Notes under the pieces: model-generated
The model's input: the letters and a program-made list of their open reading frames with translations, nothing else
Database searches by the model: none
Told to the model about the DNA's origin: nothing
NCBI GenBank assembly: GCA_902773035.1
Contig: CACYDB010000028.1
Coordinates: forward strand, 1-13,948
DNA from: an uncultured Ruminococcus sp.
Lineage (GTDB): Bacteria > Bacillota > Clostridia > Oscillospirales > Acutalibacteraceae
Direction of reading: 5' to 3'
Length of the DNA stretch: 13,948 bases
Shown: positions 13,518 through 13,948 of the stretch, piece by piece
How the letters are laid out: each line of letters opens with the position of its first letter
How positions within the stretch are numbered: position 1 is the first letter of the stretch
Translations under genes and position numbers: made by a program

Positions 13518-13948
13518 ATGAACGGAAATGTAAGACCTGAAACAATGGAAAGAATTACAACACCTGAGCTTGCCGAGGCGTTTATCGCAGAGCAGGTTGA
13601 GGAATTAAGAGCGCAAATCGGCGACAAAAAGGTATTGCTCGCGCTATCCGGCGGAGTTGACAGCTCAGTTGTAGCCGCTCTGCTTATAAAGGCGGTAGGA
13701 CAGCAGCTCGTATGCGTTCACGTAAACCACGGACTTCTCCGCAAGGGTGAGCCTGAGCAGGTTGTCGAGGTTTTTAAGAACCAGATGAACGCAAATCTTG
13801 TATATGTTGACGCTGTAGACCGTTTTCTCGATAAGCTCGCGGGAGTCGCTGAGCCTGAGAAAAAGAGAAAGATTATCGGCGCTGAGTTTATCCGCGTATT
13901 TGAGGAAGAAGCGAGAAAGCTCGACGGTATCGAGTTCTTGGCTCAGGG
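13518..13948 (+). CDS. guaA: GMP synthetase ATP-pyrophosphatase without glutaminase domain, 3' end cut by window
   Basis: An open frame of 143 codons runs off the window end. After a short N-terminal helix region (ERITTPELAEAFIAEQ, 11-26) it goes straight into the GuaA-type ATP pyrophosphatase: P-loop LALSGGVDSSVVAALL (41-56), VCVHVNHGLLRKGE (65-78), EKKRKIIGAEF (114-124) and FLAQ at the cut, matching the FAQGT motif of GuaA. No class I glutaminase domain precedes it. ATG 13518 follows GGAGG (13508-13512) by five bases and has its own strong promoter, so this is a true start, not a fragment. It probably aminates XMP using ammonia or a separate glutaminase partner. It differs clearly in sequence from the two-domain GuaA just upstream, so it is not a recent duplication. 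Confidence 0.9.
   Translation, partial: MNGNVRPETMERITTPELAEAFIAEQVEELRAQIGDKKVLLALSGGVDSSVVAALLIKAVGQQLVCVHVNHGLLRKGEPEQVVEVFKNQMNANLVYVDAVDRFLDKLAGVAEPEKKRKIIGAEFIRVFEEEARKLDGIEFLAQ

Noticed and set aside
13518..13948. Second GuaA as a broken pseudogene that lost its N-terminal domain
   Set aside because: It has its own consensus promoter, a strong ribosome binding site and an intact frame, and it begins with a sensible short N-terminal helix instead of a truncated domain.

Overview
The window looks like chromosomal DNA of a low-to-moderate GC Gram-positive bacterium, most likely a clostridial gut species near Ruminococcus (Oscillospiraceae). This is an inference. It rests on strong AGGAGG-type ribosome binding sites, TTGnnn-17-TGATAnAAT promoters, the Firmicute-type [4Fe-4S] PurF, and a secreted enzyme carrying a dockerin and a probable CBM26-like starch-binding module. 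Dockerins and CBM26 modules are typical of cellulosome- or amylosome-forming ruminococci.

Layout. (1) Positions 1-65, minus strand: the 5' part of a tRNA-Leu(CAA), cut by the window edge, with its own promoter. (2) 199-1485: a secreted protein of unknown function with an acidic N-terminal half and a lysine-rich C-terminal half, built of four Ig-like modules and closed by a terminator. (3) 1636-2721: aspartate carbamoyltransferase (PyrB) transcribed alone, with a C-terminal tail that reproduces the four-cysteine zinc-site spacing of the regulatory chain PyrI. (4) 2930-6356: two secreted phosphoesterases in one unit, a divergent glycerophosphodiester phosphodiesterase and a calcineurin-type metallophosphoesterase with an internal dockerin. 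(5) 6573-13408: a six-gene purine unit, purC-purF-purB-purA-guaA plus a small MGMT-family gene, tightly packed and closed by a terminator. (6) From 13518 past the window end: a second GMP synthetase-type ATP pyrophosphatase, lacking the N-terminal glutaminase domain, with its own promoter.

How the genes work together. PurF makes phosphoribosylamine, PurC makes SAICAR, and PurB splits SAICAR and later adenylosuccinate. PurA with PurB takes IMP to AMP, and GuaA takes XMP to GMP. The cluster therefore has the pathway entry and both nucleotide branches, but not purD, purN, purL, purM, purE, purH or guaB, which must lie elsewhere. PyrB gives the first committed pyrimidine step. The secreted phosphoesterase pair could release glycerol phosphate and then phosphate from lipid or teichoic-acid debris.

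Points most worth attention are the PyrB zinc tail, the dockerin and carbohydrate-binding phosphoesterase paired with a GDPD whose metal-ligand motif is altered, the two adjacent GMP synthetases of different architecture, the human-like PurB, and a PurA with shifted active-site and guanine-recognition motifs. Every stretch between genes is shorter than 300 bases; the longest, 6357-6572, holds a terminator and a probable purC promoter.
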